A stretch of 64,000 nucleotides of DNA from an uncultured Alphaproteobacteria bacterium (GCA_903860975.1 CAIOSI010000024.1:55698-119697); one strand, 5' to 3'. Counted from the first letter of the stretch, positions 40,603-52,333 are shown. Made by a program: numbers and translations. The notes: generated from the sequence alone by a model not told the origin.

Positions 40603-41076
40603 TCAGACCCACTCCACCTTGGTGATCTCGTAAGCTTTGACGCCGCTGGGGGTGTTCACCTCGACGGTTTCGCCACTTTCCTTACCGATCATCGCGCGCG
40701 CGATCGGAGAGGTTATCGAAACCCGCCCGCTTTTTACGTCGGCTTCGTGTTCGCCGACGATCTGGTAGCGGGCCTGTTCCTCAGTGTCCTCGTCAATTAC
40801 CGAGACGGTGGCACCGAACTTCACCTGACTGCCCGATAATTTGGACACGTCGATAACCTGGGCGCGGGCCATCTTGTCTTCGATCTCGGCGATCTGGCCT
40901 TCGATCCAGCCTTGGCGGTCTTTGGCGGCGTGATACTCGGCGTTCTCGGAGAGGTCGCCGTGCAGACGCGCTTCTCCGATCGCGGCGGTTACGGCAGGCC
41001 GCTCCACGGTCTTCAAACGCTTCAGTTCTTCGTCGAGGGCATGGTAGCCCTCGGCGGTCATCGGGACTTTATCCAT
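40603..41076 (-). CDS. greA: Transcription elongation factor GreA
   Basis: [56 protein letters not shown]. Confidence 0.97.
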   Translation of the reverse strand: MDKVPMTAEGYHALDEELKRLKTVERPAVTAAIGEARLHGDLSENAEYHAAKDRQGWIEGQIAEIEDKMARAQVIDVSKLSGSQVKFGATVSVIDEDTEEQARYQIVGEHEADVKSGRVSITSPIARAMIGKESGETVEVNTPSGVKAYEITKVEWV

Positions 41077-41585
41077 TGAGATGGTGACTCGAGTTCGCCC
41101 TAGTTTGAAGTTCGCAGTTTCCGGCCGCGGGCGCATTCGTCCGGGGGCGAAGAGGATAGAATTGTGCGCCGCAAAAAGCAAGGTGCAGAAACCCGCGCTA
41201 CGCGGACGCGATTTCAGCCGGCATCGTGCAGTGTCGCTGAGCGGAGTGTCGCTGACCATTGCGACTTCATCATGTCAACAAGTCATGTCCAACCCTTGGC
41301 TGCATTTGCCGTGGATTCAAGAAGAACTTCACCGCAGTCATCCTGCGACCTGCCCAGCCTCGCCGCAGTAACGCTTTCATCGGCTAGGGGGAGTTTCGCC
41401 TGATGACCACAAACCGACGGTGCCGATCGCGACGCCGACCTGACGTGGATTAACTTTTTTTCCAGCGCGGCGGTGGTCGCCGAGGCGACCTTGCGTGAGG
41501 AGGGGATCGATTTTCCGACTGAGCGCACCGGGCGCGCCGTGCTGCCGAGGCGGCTTGGCCCAGTCCACCCTGCCCGAGCGCCCAG

Positions 41586-42221
41586 TTAGTGACGGTTCAA
41601 TGGCGGCAGGTGCGGCCCGTCCTTTGGCGCGGCCACCTGGGCGGTGTTCAAGGTCATCGAGACCAGGTCGTAGTAGCCACTGAGCGCCACCAGATCGACG
41701 ATACCTTGATCGCCCAGCACGAGCTGTGCAGCGGCGTAGGTCGGGTCGCTGACCCGGTGGGTGCGACGAAGCTCAGTGACAAAATCGTATACGGCGGTCT
41801 CGTCGGAGGCCATATCGGCGGGGCGCTTGTCGGAGGCCAACGCCGCGGCGATTGCGGGCTTGAGGCCGGCCTTCATTGCAAGCGGATAGTGCGCTGACCA
41901 CTCATAATCGGCGTCCCAGGCGCGTGCCGTCAGCAGGATCGCAAACTCATTCAAGCGTGGCGGCAGGCTGGAATGGAAGCGCACATGTTCGCCGACCTGT
42001 TGCAGTTTGTCGGCGAGCTCGGGGCTCCGCATCCAGGTGTTGAAGGGCCCGCCCAGGCTTTTACGTGGGCCGGCCATAATGGTGCTTGCGACTTTTCGTT
42101 GATCCGGCGTCATCTGATCAAGCGTAAGCGTTGGAAAACGCTCTGCCGATTGTGCCGACGAGGCTGCGGCCATCCCCACGCCAAGGGCCAAAGCGACGAT
42201 CTTGCCCGAAGTCCTGGCCAT
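41586..42221 (-). CDS. Carboxymuconolactone decarboxylase family protein (exported)
   Basis: Signal peptide; RLNEFAILLTARAWDADYEWSAHYPLAMKAGL. Confidence 0.85.
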   Translation of the reverse strand: MARTSGKIVALALGVGMAAASSAQSAERFPTLTLDQMTPDQRKVASTIMAGPRKSLGGPFNTWMRSPELADKLQQVGEHVRFHSSLPPRLNEFAILLTARAWDADYEWSAHYPLAMKAGLKPAIAAALASDKRPADMASDETAVYDFVTELRRTHRVSDPTYAAAQLVLGDQGIVDLVALSGYYDLVSMTLNTAQVAAPKDGPHLPPLNRH

Positions 42222-42233
42222 AGCGTTTTCTCC

Positions 42234-42734
42234 CTAGTCGCTGACGCTGATCATTGCGCCCACAAGTTCGTCAGGTTCTGGCGGTTCGTAGACACCCTCG
42301 ATAAATTCGAAGAGGTCAGGTGTCACCTCGATTGCAAAGCTTTCGCCACGCACGACGTTGCGGTCCAAAACGCGGGACCGGCGCACGCCTTGCGGCGCAT
42401 CGACAAAGTGGAACTGCAGTCCAAGACCGGTCGCCTCTGCGATCTGTCGCACGCGAGCCCGATCGGAGACGCGCATCAGTCCGATATCCAAGATCACGGA
42501 CGTCCCTGCTGCGATGGTCGCCGCAGCCACAGACCAGATCTGTGCCTCGCACCGGGCGACGCGCTCCAGCATCCATTCGTATTGCATCGGCTCAGGCATA
42601 TCGGGTCCGAACATCTGCGCCATCCAGTCATCCAGGATGAAGGCCACGGCCTTCTCCCTTCGGGCAAAGCCGTGCGCATAGGTCGTTTTGCCTGCGCCGC
42701 AAGGACCGAAAATAACGTTCAGGGGCGCGCTCAT
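42234..42734 (-). CDS. AAA family ATPase / zeta-like small-molecule kinase
   Basis: VIFGPCGAGKTTYAHGFA Walker A; 166 aa P-loop kinase-like protein. Confidence 0.82.
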   Translation of the reverse strand: MSAPLNVIFGPCGAGKTTYAHGFARREKAVAFILDDWMAQMFGPDMPEPMQYEWMLERVARCEAQIWSVAAATIAAGTSVILDIGLMRVSDRARVRQIAEATGLGLQFHFVDAPQGVRRSRVLDRNVVRGESFAIEVTPDLFEFIEGVYEPPEPDELVGAMISVSD

Positions 42735-42744
42735 GGTGGGTTTG

Positions 42745-43533
42745 CTAGCGGACCGACAGCCCGCCGTCGATCACCAGTTCTGCGCCGGTGACATAGCGGC
42801 TTTCGTCGCTTGCCAGCCACAGCACGCCGTTTGCGATATCCTCCGGATAGCCCTTAACCCCCAGCGGTACGGCCATGTTCGACATGGCGTCGAGATCCGG
42901 CGGGGCGTTCGTACCCGTTGCGCCAGGATTGAGGATCGACAGCCAGATCGGCGTCTCGATGATGCCGGGGTGCACGGAGTTCACCCGGATGCCGTCTTTC
43001 GCGTTGGCGCATTCCATGGCGACCGCCTTGGTAAAGAGCCGCACCCCGCCTTTTGTCGCGCAGTAGCCTGCCAGGATTGCAGATCCCTTCAGGCCTGCGA
43101 CAGACGACATGTTGATGATGCTGCCGCCATCGCCCGATAGACGCATGAGCGGAATGGAATGTTTGGTCCCCAGGAAGACGCCATCAAGATTGATCGCGGT
43201 CTGCTTGCGCCAGTCGGCCAGGGACATTTCGATGACTGAGCCTGGAATGGCAATCCCGGCATTGTTGACGAGAATGTCCAGGCGACCATGACGCGCCTTC
43301 AGTTGAGCGATCACGCTTTCCCAGGCGGCCTCGTCGGTTGCGTCGTGGTGTAGATATTCAGCGTGGCCGCCGGATTTAGCGATAGCGACGACCGTTTCGG
43401 CACCTTTGTCATCCTGCATGTCGGTCACGACGACCGTTGCCCCTTCGGCGGCCAATTTCTCGGCGCAACCGCGACCGATGCCGCTTGCGCCTCCGGTGAC
43501 CAACGCAACCTTGCCCTCAACGCGACCCGCCAT
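42745..43533 (-). CDS. SDR family oxidoreductase
   Basis: VALVTGGASGIGRGCA, NNAGI, SSVAG...YCATKGG. Confidence 0.95.
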   Translation of the reverse strand: MAGRVEGKVALVTGGASGIGRGCAEKLAAEGATVVVTDMQDDKGAETVVAIAKSGGHAEYLHHDATDEAAWESVIAQLKARHGRLDILVNNAGIAIPGSVIEMSLADWRKQTAINLDGVFLGTKHSIPLMRLSGDGGSIINMSSVAGLKGSAILAGYCATKGGVRLFTKAVAMECANAKDGIRVNSVHPGIIETPIWLSILNPGATGTNAPPDLDAMSNMAVPLGVKGYPEDIANGVLWLASDESRYVTGAELVIDGGLSVR

Positions 43534-43675
43534 GGCGCTCTCCCCTAAATCCCGTTCGTGGGATCATCTGGGCGAGGCCTAGCGCAGAGCACAGCCAGCC
43601 GCCAGTCGCGAAGCGGCGTTCACATGGCAATCAAGTCCTGCGCCGACGTTTGATCAGACGCCGACGCCTGTGACG

Positions 43676-43837
43676 TCAATGGAAGTAGGCGGGTGGCGTG
43701 TCGCCGGTGGCAATGGCGTAAGCCAGCCCGATCGCCAGGATGACGATGGCGACGAACATTAAGGGCCCAAGCATCCCCTCGAGCTGTTGCATCGCAGGCT
43801 TTTTGTGGTGCCGAATTTCCGGGTGATCGGAATGCAT
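43676..43837 (-). CDS. Small single-TM hypothetical protein
   Basis: MHSDHPEIRHHKKPAMQQLEGMLGPLMFVAIVILAIGLAYAIATGDTPPAYFH. Confidence 0.6.
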   Translation of the reverse strand: MHSDHPEIRHHKKPAMQQLEGMLGPLMFVAIVILAIGLAYAIATGDTPPAYFH

Positions 43838-44167
43838 AGAACGTCCTTCCCAATCTGTTGGGGGGTCTTCGCCCCTGCCAGACTGCTGCAGACGCCACGT
43901 GGCTTTGACCCGGCCGTCTCTATCTGGGGCCGCCGGAACGTACCCGTGAGCCTTCAACACTCAGGCTTCTGCCATCGAATCTGCGCCTTCAAATAACATC
44001 GGTCAATGAAAAGGTTGGTCGCAAATTGTATCGAGGGGCGAACGCAAAAACGGGCGCCCCGTCGCCAGCGGTACACGCCCGCTCGATGAGCGGCCGCGCG
44101 CTCGACAGGATTTTTGTATGCCCGTCACAGCCTCCTGTTTTGCCGAAGGCTAGTCGATGCGCATGCC

Positions 44168-47100
44168 TCAGCCGTAGCTTTGCAGGGGCCGCACTTCGAG
44201 GGTATCTTCCACGGTCGCCACGATCGCCTGTGCGGCGGCGAGCGCCCCGGCTGCGGTTGTGTAGTAGGGCGTCTTCATCATCAGGGCCGTCCGTCGCAGC
44301 TCGAAGCTGTCAGCCAGAGACTGGCGGCCTTCCGTGGTGTTGAAGACCAACTGGACCTCGCCATTCTTCATTGCGTCGACAATGTGTGGACGGCCCTCCA
44401 GGACTTTTTTCACCTGCTCCACCGGCAAACCTTCGTCCTGCAGGAAACCTGCGGTGCCAGATGTGGCGACGACCCGAAATCCGAGGCCAAGCAGCAGCTT
44501 CACGGGCTCCAGGATCCACGGCTTGTCAGCGTCTTTAACGGAAACGAAGACGCAGCCGCTTTTGGGCAGGACCGTGCCGCCACCGAGCTGACTTTTGGCG
44601 AAGGCGCGCGCAAAGGCCGGCGCGAGCGTTTCACCGGGTCGAACCCAGTCGAGACCCATGACCTCTCCTGTGGAGCGCATTTCTGGGCCCAGTACAGTGT
44701 CGACACCCGGGAACCGCGCGAACGGGAAGACAGCTTCCTTCACCGCAATGTGGTTGTAAGGCGTCTCGGTCAGGTCGAATTCAGAAAGCTTCATGCCTGC
44801 CATTATCTTGGCGGCAATCGCCGCAAGCGGTCGGCCGATGGTCTTGGCGACAAACGGCACCGTGCGGCTCGCCCGCGGATTGACTTCCAGCACAAATATG
44901 CGCGGCGCCGCGGAGTGTGGCTCTTCGATTGCGAATTGCACATTCATCAGGCCGCGCACTTCCAGGGCGCGCGCCATAGCCTCCGTCTGCCGCTTGAGCT
45001 CAGCGATGGTCTCCGGCTTCAGAGAGAAGGGCGGTAGGGAGCAGGCGCTGTCACCGGAGTGTACGCCGGCCTCCTCAATGTGCTCCATGACGCCGGCGAC
45101 GAACACCGCCCCATCGGCGTCGCAGAGCGCATCAACGTCCACCTCGGTTGCGCGCGACAGGTACTGGTCGATCAGCACGGGGCTATCGCCACTGACCTTC
45201 ACCGCGTTGGTGATGTAACGCTCCAGTTGCTCGTCATCGCGTACGATCTCCATCGCGCGACCGCCAAGGACGTAAGACGGCCGGATCACCACGGGGTAGC
45301 CCACCTGATGGGCGCCGGCGAAGGCCTCGTCGCGGGACCGGGCGATGGCGTTGATCGGCTGGGCGATCTTTAAGCGATGCAGCAGTTGCTGGAACCGTTC
45401 CCGGTCTTCTGCCAGGTCGATAGCGTCAGGTGTGGTGCCAAGGATCGGGATGCCCGCGTCGGCCAGAGGTTGGGCCAATTTCAGAGGCGTCTGGCCGCCG
45501 AACTGGACGATCACCCCGAGCAACGTGCCCTTCGTCTGCTCGACGTGGATCAACTCGAGCACATCTTCGGCCGTCAACGGCTCGAAATAGAGCCGGTCGG
45601 AGGTGTCGTAGTCCGTGGAGACGGTCTCCGGGTTGCAGTTGACCATGATGGATTCTACGCCGATCTGGTCGAGCGCAAACGCGGCGTGGCAGCAGCAGTA
45701 GTCGAACTCGATCCCTTGGCCGATCCGGTTTGGTCCGCCGCCCAGAATGATCGCCTTCCTGGCTTCTGACGGATCGCTCTCGCAATCGGGTATTTGGCCC
45801 AACACACCGGTCTCATAGGTCGAATACATATAGGGCGTTTCGGCCCGGAACTCGCCAGCGCAGGTGTCAACGCGCTTGAAAACCGGCCGCACACCCAGCG
45901 CCTGGCGGTCGCTGCGAACACGGGCTTCTGTGGAGCCTGTCAGCACGGCCAAGCGGGCATCAGAGAAGCCCTGCGCCTTCAAGGCCTGGAATCTCTGTGC
46001 GGTCTTGGGCAGCCCATCGAAGCGTACGCGCGCCTCTTCGTCCACCAGGGTCTGGATCTGGCGCAGGAACCAAGGCTCATAAGAACAGGCGGCGTAGATG
46101 TCCTCGACACTCAAGCCATGACGGAAGGCCTGGGCGATGACGCGCAGGCGGTCTGGCGTTGGCTGTCCTAAAGCGCGAACCACGGCGGCGTGGCCCATCT
46201 CCGGATTGCTGGCGTTTTCGATCTCGACCTCGTCGAGGCCGCACAGTCCAGTCTCCAGCCCGCGCAAGGCTTTCTGCAGGCTTTCGGCGAAGGTTCGCCC
46301 GATCGCCATAACCTCGCCCACTGACTTCATCGAGGTTGTCAGGTGGGGCTCTGAGCCTGGATATTTCTCAAAAGCAAAGCGGGGGATCTTGGTGACGACG
46401 TAGTCGATGGTGGGCTCGAACGCGGCGGGCGTAGCGCCGGTGATGTCGTTCATCAGTTCGTCGAGGGTGTAGCCCACGGCGAGACGTGCGGCGACCTTGG
46501 CGATTGGGAAGCCCGTGGCTTTAGACGCTAGAGCCGAGGATCGCGACACCCGCGGGTTCATCTCGATGACCACCATGCGTCCATCGGCCGGATTGATCGC
46601 AAACTGCACGTTGGATCCGCCGGTTTCGACGCCGATCTCTCGCAGCACGGCGATCGAGGCCGCGCGCATCACCTGGTATTCCTTATCGGTCAGCGTCAGC
46701 GCAGGGGCGACCGTGATGGAGTCGCCGGTGTGTACGCCCATCGGGTCGATGTTTTCGATCGAGCAGACAATGATGCAGTTGTCCGCCTTGTCGCGGACAA
46801 CTTCCATTTCGTACTCCTTCCAACCGAGCACGCTCTCTTCGATGAGCACCTCTGTGGTCGGCGAAAGGTCCAAGCCGCGTTCGACGATCTCACGGAATTC
46901 CTTGGCGTTGTAGGCGATGCCGCCGCCGGTGCCGGCGAGCGTGAAGCTCGGTCGAACGATGGCGGGCAGACCCACGAACTCAAGCCCCTCTAGGGCCTCG
47001 TCTATGTTGTGCGCGGCCTTGGACTTGGGGCTTTCGAGGCCCAGCTTGTCCATGGCGTTGCGGAATTTCTGACGGTCTTCGGCTTTGTCGATGACGTCGG

Positions 47101-47458
47101 CCTTGGCCCCGATCATTTCGACGCCGTACTTTTTCAGGACTCCCGATGCGTCGAGTGCAAGCGCGGTGTTCAGCGCAGTCTGGCCGCCCATGGTGGGCAA
47201 CAGCGCGTCAGGCCGCTCTTTGGCGATGATCTTCTCGACCATCTCCGGCGTGATCGGTTCGATGTAGGTGGCGTCTGCGACGTCCGGATCGGTCATGATC
47301 GTCGCCGGGTTGGAGTTCACCAGCACGATCCGGTAGCCCTCGGCACGAAGCGCCTTGCAGGCCTGAACCCCCGAATAGTCAAACTCGCAGGCTTGGCCGA
47401 TCACGATCGGCCCCGCACCAATGATCAGGATCGAGGAAATATCGGTACGTCTGGGCAT
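44168..47458 (-). CDS. carB: Carbamoyl-phosphate synthase large subunit
   Basis: [30 protein letters not shown]...; duplicated ATP-grasp synthase halves, MGS-like C-terminus. Confidence 0.98.
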   Translation of the reverse strand: MPRRTDISSILIIGAGPIVIGQACEFDYSGVQACKALRAEGYRIVLVNSNPATIMTDPDVADATYIEPITPEMVEKIIAKERPDALLPTMGGQTALNTALALDASGVLKKYGVEMIGAKADVIDKAEDRQKFRNAMDKLGLESPKSKAAHNIDEALEGLEFVGLPAIVRPSFTLAGTGGGIAYNAKEFREIVERGLDLSPTTEVLIEESVLGWKEYEMEVVRDKADNCIIVCSIENIDPMGVHTGDSITVAPALTLTDKEYQVMRAASIAVLREIGVETGGSNVQFAINPADGRMVVIEMNPRVSRSSALASKATGFPIAKVAARLAVGYTLDELMNDITGATPAAFEPTIDYVVTKIPRFAFEKYPGSEPHLTTSMKSVGEVMAIGRTFAESLQKALRGLETGLCGLDEVEIENASNPEMGHAAVVRALGQPTPDRLRVIAQAFRHGLSVEDIYAACSYEPWFLRQIQTLVDEEARVRFDGLPKTAQRFQALKAQGFSDARLAVLTGSTEARVRSDRQALGVRPVFKRVDTCAGEFRAETPYMYSTYETGVLGQIPDCESDPSEARKAIILGGGPNRIGQGIEFDYCCCHAAFALDQIGVESIMVNCNPETVSTDYDTSDRLYFEPLTAEDVLELIHVEQTKGTLLGVIVQFGGQTPLKLAQPLADAGIPILGTTPDAIDLAEDRERFQQLLHRLKIAQPINAIARSRDEAFAGAHQVGYPVVIRPSYVLGGRAMEIVRDDEQLERYITNAVKVSGDSPVLIDQYLSRATEVDVDALCDADGAVFVAGVMEHIEEAGVHSGDSACSLPPFSLKPETIAELKRQTEAMARALEVRGLMNVQFAIEEPHSAAPRIFVLEVNPRASRTVPFVAKTIGRPLAAIAAKIMAGMKLSEFDLTETPYNHIAVKEAVFPFARFPGVDTVLGPEMRSTGEVMGLDWVRPGETLAPAFARAFAKSQLGGGTVLPKSGCVFVSVKDADKPWILEPVKLLLGLGFRVVATSGTAGFLQDEGLPVEQVKKVLEGRPHIVDAMKNGEVQLVFNTTEGRQSLADSFELRRTALMMKTPYYTTAAGALAAAQAIVATVEDTLEVRPLQSYG

Positions 47459-47599
47459 CTCGTCTCGCGCACGAGGGCTCACACGTGCTCGCACGCGCTG
47501 GCCCAGCCAAATCTGCAGGTTAAGCCGTCCGTTTAGAGACGGAGTCGAGGCGGCGCAACCCATCGGCTCTGCGGCTTGGTTCGTGCGTCGGGAAAAAAA

Positions 47600-47642
47600 G
47601 GGTCAAAAAACAAGATGGGCCGGTGTGAACACCGGCCCATCT
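47600..47642 (-). terminator. Rho-independent terminator downstream of cspA
   Basis: Perfect stem gatgggccggtg-tgaa-caccggcccatc followed on the minus strand by TTGTTTTTTG. Confidence 0.85.
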
Positions 47643-47683
47643 GTCGTGGCTTGGCAGGGTTTTAAACCCGCAAATCTCTAATC

Positions 47684-47890
47684 TTAAGCCTGCAGTTGGC
47701 CCGCGGCGGACTTGCCGCTGCGTGGATCCTTCTCGAGCTCGTAGGTGATCTTCTGACCTTCGTTCAAGGAACGCAGGCCTGCACGCTCGACCGCGGAGAT
47801 GTGCACGAACACGTCAGGACCGCCTTCATCCGGTTGGATGAAGCCGAAGCCCTTGGCGCCATTGAACCATTTGACGGTGCCGGTAGCCAT
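47684..47890 (-). CDS. Cold-shock protein CspA family
   Basis: [38 protein letters not shown]. Confidence 0.97.
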   Translation of the reverse strand: MATGTVKWFNGAKGFGFIQPDEGGPDVFVHISAVERAGLRSLNEGQKITYELEKDPRSGKSAAGQLQA

Positions 47891-48172
47891 GTAAATTCCA
47901 GTCCTTCGAAAGGTTATTGCCGACCGGCCCAAGTATTTGTGCCGACGATCAAACTTCGATCGGGGTCGGGAGGCAGGTCCAGCGCCTGTGAAACAGGGCT
48001 GGGAAAGTCGGCCGAGCCGTGGCGAATTCGATGGATTCAACCGTGGAGGATTTCCAAACGCGAGGCAATACGGGCTAAAAAATTGCGAAAACCTCGAAAC
48101 CAATACGGCGCTTGGACATATAGTCCTTGTGAGGTTGCGCTTGTCGCGTGGCCATATTTTGGAGGGGTGTCC

Positions 48173-48397
48173 ATGACCCTCATCGAAAAAATCCCCACGA
48201 TGACTGATGTTGAGGTGGTCAATCTGTTGACCAACGCACGTCGCCTTCATGAGTCGGGCGATGAGCGTCAGCAGGCCGCTGCTGGCGAATTGCTGCCGGC
48301 TCTGGAAGTGGTCGCCACAGAGCGCAAGGCCGAACGCCTGGCGCTCGCCCAGGCCAAGCGCTCGGCCGCCCGAAAGCCCAAGGCCATCGCTGCTTAG
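48173..48397 (+). CDS. Small hypothetical protein
   Basis: [47 protein letters not shown]. Confidence 0.6.
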   Translation: MTLIEKIPTMTDVEVVNLLTNARRLHESGDERQQAAAGELLPALEVVATERKAERLALAQAKRSAARKPKAIAA

Positions 48398-48466
48398 CCT
48401 GTGATTGCAAAGGTTCCGCCAGCAAGGCGATGCGTGTAGACACGGTCCACTGTTTCGCGACGCGGC

Positions 48467-49063
48467 TTGCGTTCGCGTCCCTGCTTCGCGAGATTTGAGC
48501 CCGCAAAATTGGCTGCTGCGACAACCCCCGAAGATCTCGCTCACCTGATGGCCCGTGTCGCAGCCGGCGAGCGTGCGGCGCTGCGGCAGCTTTATGACGC
48601 CACCTGCGCGAAGCTTTTCGGCGTTTGCCTCCGTATCCTATCCGATCGCGAGGAATCTGAGGACGTGTTGCAAGAGGTCTATGTCACGATCTGGCGGCGC
48701 GCGGACCGGTTCGATGTGTCCCGTGCAAGCGTAATGACATGGATTTCCACCATCGCGCGTAACCGAGCGATCGATCGCCTGCGCGCCCGCGGCCCCCTGG
48801 CCTATGCTGACCAGGTTGAGGATCTTGAAATTCCTGACGGCTCTGTCAGCGCCGAAGCCTTGCTTGTCACGGCGGGCGAAGTGGGTCGACTGCATGATTG
48901 CCTGGGTGCACTCGATGATCGGACCCAGACGGCAATCCGAACGGCCTTCTTCGATGGCGTTACCTATGAGGCGCTGGGCCATCGCATGGGCGTGCCCCTG
49001 GGTACGGTGAAAAGTTGGGTCCGCCGTGGCCTTGCCAAGCTCAAGGGATGTCTCTCCCAATGA
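48467..49063 (+). CDS. ECF-type RNA polymerase sigma factor (start uncertain)
   Basis: [28 protein letters not shown]...[22 protein letters not shown]...[18 protein letters not shown]. Confidence 0.93.
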   Translation: MRSRPCFARFEPAKLAAATTPEDLAHLMARVAAGERAALRQLYDATCAKLFGVCLRILSDREESEDVLQEVYVTIWRRADRFDVSRASVMTWISTIARNRAIDRLRARGPLAYADQVEDLEIPDGSVSAEALLVTAGEVGRLHDCLGALDDRTQTAIRTAFFDGVTYEALGHRMGVPLGTVKSWVRRGLAKLKGCLSQ

Positions 49064-49782
49064 GTGAACGTCCTGAACTCTCGGAGGCCGAAGCCTTTGC
49101 GGCGGAACATGCCTTGGGCCTGCTGACCTCTGCCGAGCGTCGCCAGGCCGAGACGCGTATGGCGAGGGACGCCGTATTCGCCGGTCTGGTCGAGGCCTGG
49201 CGCAACCGGCTGGATTCACTGATCGATGCGATCATGCCGATCACGCCGTCGCATGGGGTCTGGGCGGGGATTGAGCAGACGCTGCCGGTCAACGACAACG
49301 CCGCCGACTCCAGAGGATTACGCTTCTGGCGCGCGGCCACCGTTGGGTCGCTCACGCTTGCGGCCGCCAGTCTCACGGCAGCGGTCTTCCTTGCAAACCA
49401 GCCGCCGGTGATTATCCACCCGGTGCCGGTCGGTCAGCTTCTGAACGCAAGCCTTATCAGCCCCTCGGGCGCGCCAGTCCCGCTGTTCGTCGCAGCTTAC
49501 GACCCGGTTCGAAAGGCGCTGATCGTCACCTCTCTTGTGCAACCTGGCAAGGATCCGGCGCACGTGCATGAGCTCTGGGTGATCCCTGCGGACGGCAAGC
49601 CTCGGCCGCTCGGCTTCATCGAGCCTGGCAAAACCAAGACCATGCCCATGCCTGAGGCCTTGCGAAATTCATTGGCCTTGGGCTCGGCTATCGCGGTCAC
49701 TGTGGAGCCGCCGGGCGGTTCGCCGAAGATTGATGCGCCGAGCGGCCCGGTCGCCGCTGTCGGGAAACTCGTCAAGATTTGA
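49060..49782 (+). CDS. Anti-sigma factor, RskA (anti-sigma-K) type
   Basis: Overlaps the sigma stop codon (ATGA); SEAEAFAAEHALGLLTSAERRQAE, single TM, RskA-like C-terminal domain. Confidence 0.88.
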   Translation: MSERPELSEAEAFAAEHALGLLTSAERRQAETRMARDAVFAGLVEAWRNRLDSLIDAIMPITPSHGVWAGIEQTLPVNDNAADSRGLRFWRAATVGSLTLAAASLTAAVFLANQPPVIIHPVPVGQLLNASLISPSGAPVPLFVAAYDPVRKALIVTSLVQPGKDPAHVHELWVIPADGKPRPLGFIEPGKTKTMPMPEALRNSLALGSAIAVTVEPPGGSPKIDAPSGPVAAVGKLVKI

Positions 49783-50025
49783 TTTTCTAAATAGAATATA
49801 ATTTCCTGAAATTCTGTTCTGGTCGTCTATAAATTTTCCGAATTCTCAAAATTCAGACGCCAATTTTCACGCGAAATCGGCTTGGATTGATCCCATTTAT
49901 TGAATTCAGGATTTCATGAGCGGGTGGAAATTTTTTCCTAAATCAATTCAGAAATATATCTGATTTTTTCGGGGTCGGTGGCGCTTCGATATAATAATCG
50001 AAGAATATCAGCTTCAATGTGATGA
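49783..50025. other. AT-rich intergenic island with multiple short palindromes
   Basis: e.g. tttctaaatagaatataatttcctgaaattctg, aaattttttcctaaatcaattcagaaatatatctgattttttc, cgatataataatcg. Confidence 0.8.
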
Positions 50026-50035
50026 GCTCAAAGGG

Positions 50036-50302
50036 TCACGCCGCGCGCGGTGCGGCCGTCAAGGGCGAGGGAAGGGTGTAGATCCTTGAAGGTCGTGGCC
50101 CGTTCACAGTCTTTGCGTCGAACATCACGGCCTTGGGTAAACTTGCGGCGGGCGTCGTCGCGACGCTGCCTGTTGCGGCCAAGGACCTCACGGTCTGGCT
50201 CACCCACCCCAGGCGCGGCAGGTCCAGTATGAACATCCCCAACCTGGCCCCGTCCAACGGCGTGATCCACTTCGTCGGGGTCTGCACCAGGCCAAGGGGC
50301 AA
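50036..50302 (-). CDS. Short hypothetical ORF, possibly a remnant
   Basis: LGLVQTPTKWITPLDGARLGMFILDLPRLGWVSQTVRSLAATGSVATTPAASLPKAVMFDAKTVNGPRPSRIYTLPSPL; natural-looking composition but no recognised family. Confidence 0.35.
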   Translation of the reverse strand: MPLGLVQTPTKWITPLDGARLGMFILDLPRLGWVSQTVRSLAATGSVATTPAASLPKAVMFDAKTVNGPRPSRIYTLPSPLTAAPRAA

Positions 50303-50377
50303 GGGGCCGGCCGTTTGTGGCCGGCTCCAGCCTGATTGCGCGTGGCTTTCCTGTGGCGGGCTACCTATCTAGGGGGC

Positions 50378-50560
50378 ATGGCCACTCCGCTCTGTCCAAA
50401 CTGCAAGGCTGCGATCAACCGGGTCAGGCCAGTCCGCATTGTGACCGACCCGGATTCGCCGCGATGGACGGGACGGGTTCCATCTGCGCTGGGCTTCGTG
50501 TGCCCGAACTGTGATGTCCTTTTGCCGCTTAGTCCGACGGGCCCGCGCGACGACGCTTAG
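50378..50560 (+). CDS. Small zinc-ribbon-like protein
   Basis: [53 protein letters not shown]; two CPNC knuckles. Confidence 0.7.
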   Translation: MATPLCPNCKAAINRVRPVRIVTDPDSPRWTGRVPSALGFVCPNCDVLLPLSPTGPRDDA

Positions 50561-51729
50561 GCAACTTTGGTGGCGTCCATTAGCCGCGCGAACCGCTCGA
50601 AGAGATAGAGGCTGTCGGTCGGCCCTGGCGAGGCCTCCGGGTGATACTGCACCGAGAACACCGGATGGTCCTTCAGAGCGATGCCGGCATTGGTGCCGTC
50701 GAAGAGCGAGACATGGGTTTCCACCACAGGCTCGGGCAGGCTTGAACGATCCACCGTAAAGCCGTGGTTCATCGAGACGATCTCAACCTTGCCCGTCGTC
50801 AGGTCCTTCACCGGGTGGTTCGCCCCGTGGTGGCCTTGCTCCATTTTCACGGTCTTGGCGCCCACCGCCAACGACAACATCTGATGGCCCAGGCAAATGC
50901 CGAAAATCGGCAGGCCGCTGTCGATCAGTTTCTTGATTTCCGGCACGGCGTATTCGCCAGTGGCAGCCGGGTCGCCGGGGCCGTTCGAGAGCAGTATACC
51001 GTCAGGATGACGCGCCAGGATGCTTTCTGCGCTCGTCGATGCCGGCACAACAGTGGCGCGAGCACCAACGCTGGTCAGCGCCCGCAAGATGTTCCGTTTC
51101 ACGCCGTAGTCGACGACGACCACCTCATACTTGGGTGGGCCAGGCGATGCGTAACCTTCCGGCCAGGTCCAAAGCCCCTCGTCGTAGACGAACGTTTGGA
51201 GGCAAGAAGCCTCTTTGGCGAGGTCCAGACCGTCAAGACCGGCCCAGGCCTTGGCCTTTGCAACAAGGGCGTCGAGATCGAACTGGCCATCTGGTGAATG
51301 TGCGATCACCGCATGGGGCATGCCATGTTCGCGGATCGAGCGTGTCAGGGCGCGGGTATCGACACCCGCCAGGCCCACCACACCGCGTCGCGTCATCCAT
51401 GTCGCCAGATCGCTATCGGCTCGCCAATTTGCAGGCGGCGTTGGCAAGTCGCGAAAGATTGCGCCTCGCGCGGCTGTCTTCGCCGAGCCCGATATTTGCT
51501 CAATGTCTTCCGCGTTCGTGCCGGTGTTTCCGACATGGGGGAAGGTGAAGGCGACGATCTGAGCCATGTAGGAAGGGTCGGTCAGGATTTCCTGGTAGCC
51601 GGTCATCGCGGTGTTGAAGCAGACTTCACCCACGGCCTCGCCGACTGCGCCGACGCCGAGCCCTTGCAATATTGTCCCATCGGCGAGGGCCAGCACGCCA
51701 GTGCAGCCGGGCAGCAGATCGCGGCTCAT
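50557..51729 (-). CDS. carA: Carbamoyl-phosphate synthase small subunit
   Basis: [67 protein letters not shown]. Confidence 0.97.
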   Translation of the reverse strand: MSRDLLPGCTGVLALADGTILQGLGVGAVGEAVGEVCFNTAMTGYQEILTDPSYMAQIVAFTFPHVGNTGTNAEDIEQISGSAKTAARGAIFRDLPTPPANWRADSDLATWMTRRGVVGLAGVDTRALTRSIREHGMPHAVIAHSPDGQFDLDALVAKAKAWAGLDGLDLAKEASCLQTFVYDEGLWTWPEGYASPGPPKYEVVVVDYGVKRNILRALTSVGARATVVPASTSAESILARHPDGILLSNGPGDPAATGEYAVPEIKKLIDSGLPIFGICLGHQMLSLAVGAKTVKMEQGHHGANHPVKDLTTGKVEIVSMNHGFTVDRSSLPEPVVETHVSLFDGTNAGIALKDHPVFSVQYHPEASPGPTDSLYLFERFARLMDATKVA

Positions 51730-51831
51730 GACGAAGGACTCCTTTTGGGCAAACGGCGGCGTAGTTAGTGAGTCCCACTTGCGGGGTCAATGTGCGCATA
51801 TCGCACAGGAACGAAACGGAGGGCGCCCCTG

Positions 51832-52272
51832 ATGACCGACGGCTTTATCGATCCAGACCGTCAGGCCTGGGAAATCTTCAAGTCATTGCCGCGCGATCAG
51901 CCGATCCACATGTTGAACCTGATCCGTCTGCGTGAAAATGCGTCGTACCCTGAAGGCCATCCGAACCACGGCAAGGTGATTTCTGGACTCGAAGCCTATC
52001 GCGAATACGGCCGTACGATCGCCCCGCACCTTGCGCGGTTGAACAGCCGCCAGGTTTGGGCCGGCGCGCCGCAGGTCATGGTCACAGGACCGATCGCTGA
52101 GGCCTGGGACCTTGCCTTTATCGTCGAATATCCGGGATCGCAGGCCTTCATCGACATGGTTCGCGATCCCGATTATCGCGCCAACGTTGTGCCGCATCGG
52201 ACGGCAGCCGTCGCGGACTCTCGCCTGCTACGCCTGGCGCCGCTTGGCCATGACCAGGAACTTGGTCACTAG
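51832..52272 (+). CDS. DUF1330-like protein
   Basis: PIHMLNLIRLRENASYPEGHPNHGKVISGLEAYREYGRTIAPHL...FIVEYPGSQAFIDMVRDPDYRA. Confidence 0.75.
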   Translation: MTDGFIDPDRQAWEIFKSLPRDQPIHMLNLIRLRENASYPEGHPNHGKVISGLEAYREYGRTIAPHLARLNSRQVWAGAPQVMVTGPIAEAWDLAFIVEYPGSQAFIDMVRDPDYRANVVPHRTAAVADSRLLRLAPLGHDQELGH

Positions 52273-52333
52273 CTGCGTATGTCGAGGCAACCCGGTCGGG
52301 TTCTCGAGCTGAAGGCAGGCGCAGGTTCTGCCA

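Noticed and set aside
41395-41585. Possible gene remnant between greA and the carboxymuconolactone decarboxylase
   Set aside because: Short, interrupted frames with no recognisable motif; cannot be supported
44114-45037. Plus-strand ORFs opposite carB
   Set aside because: carB spans this region on the minus strand with full domain support
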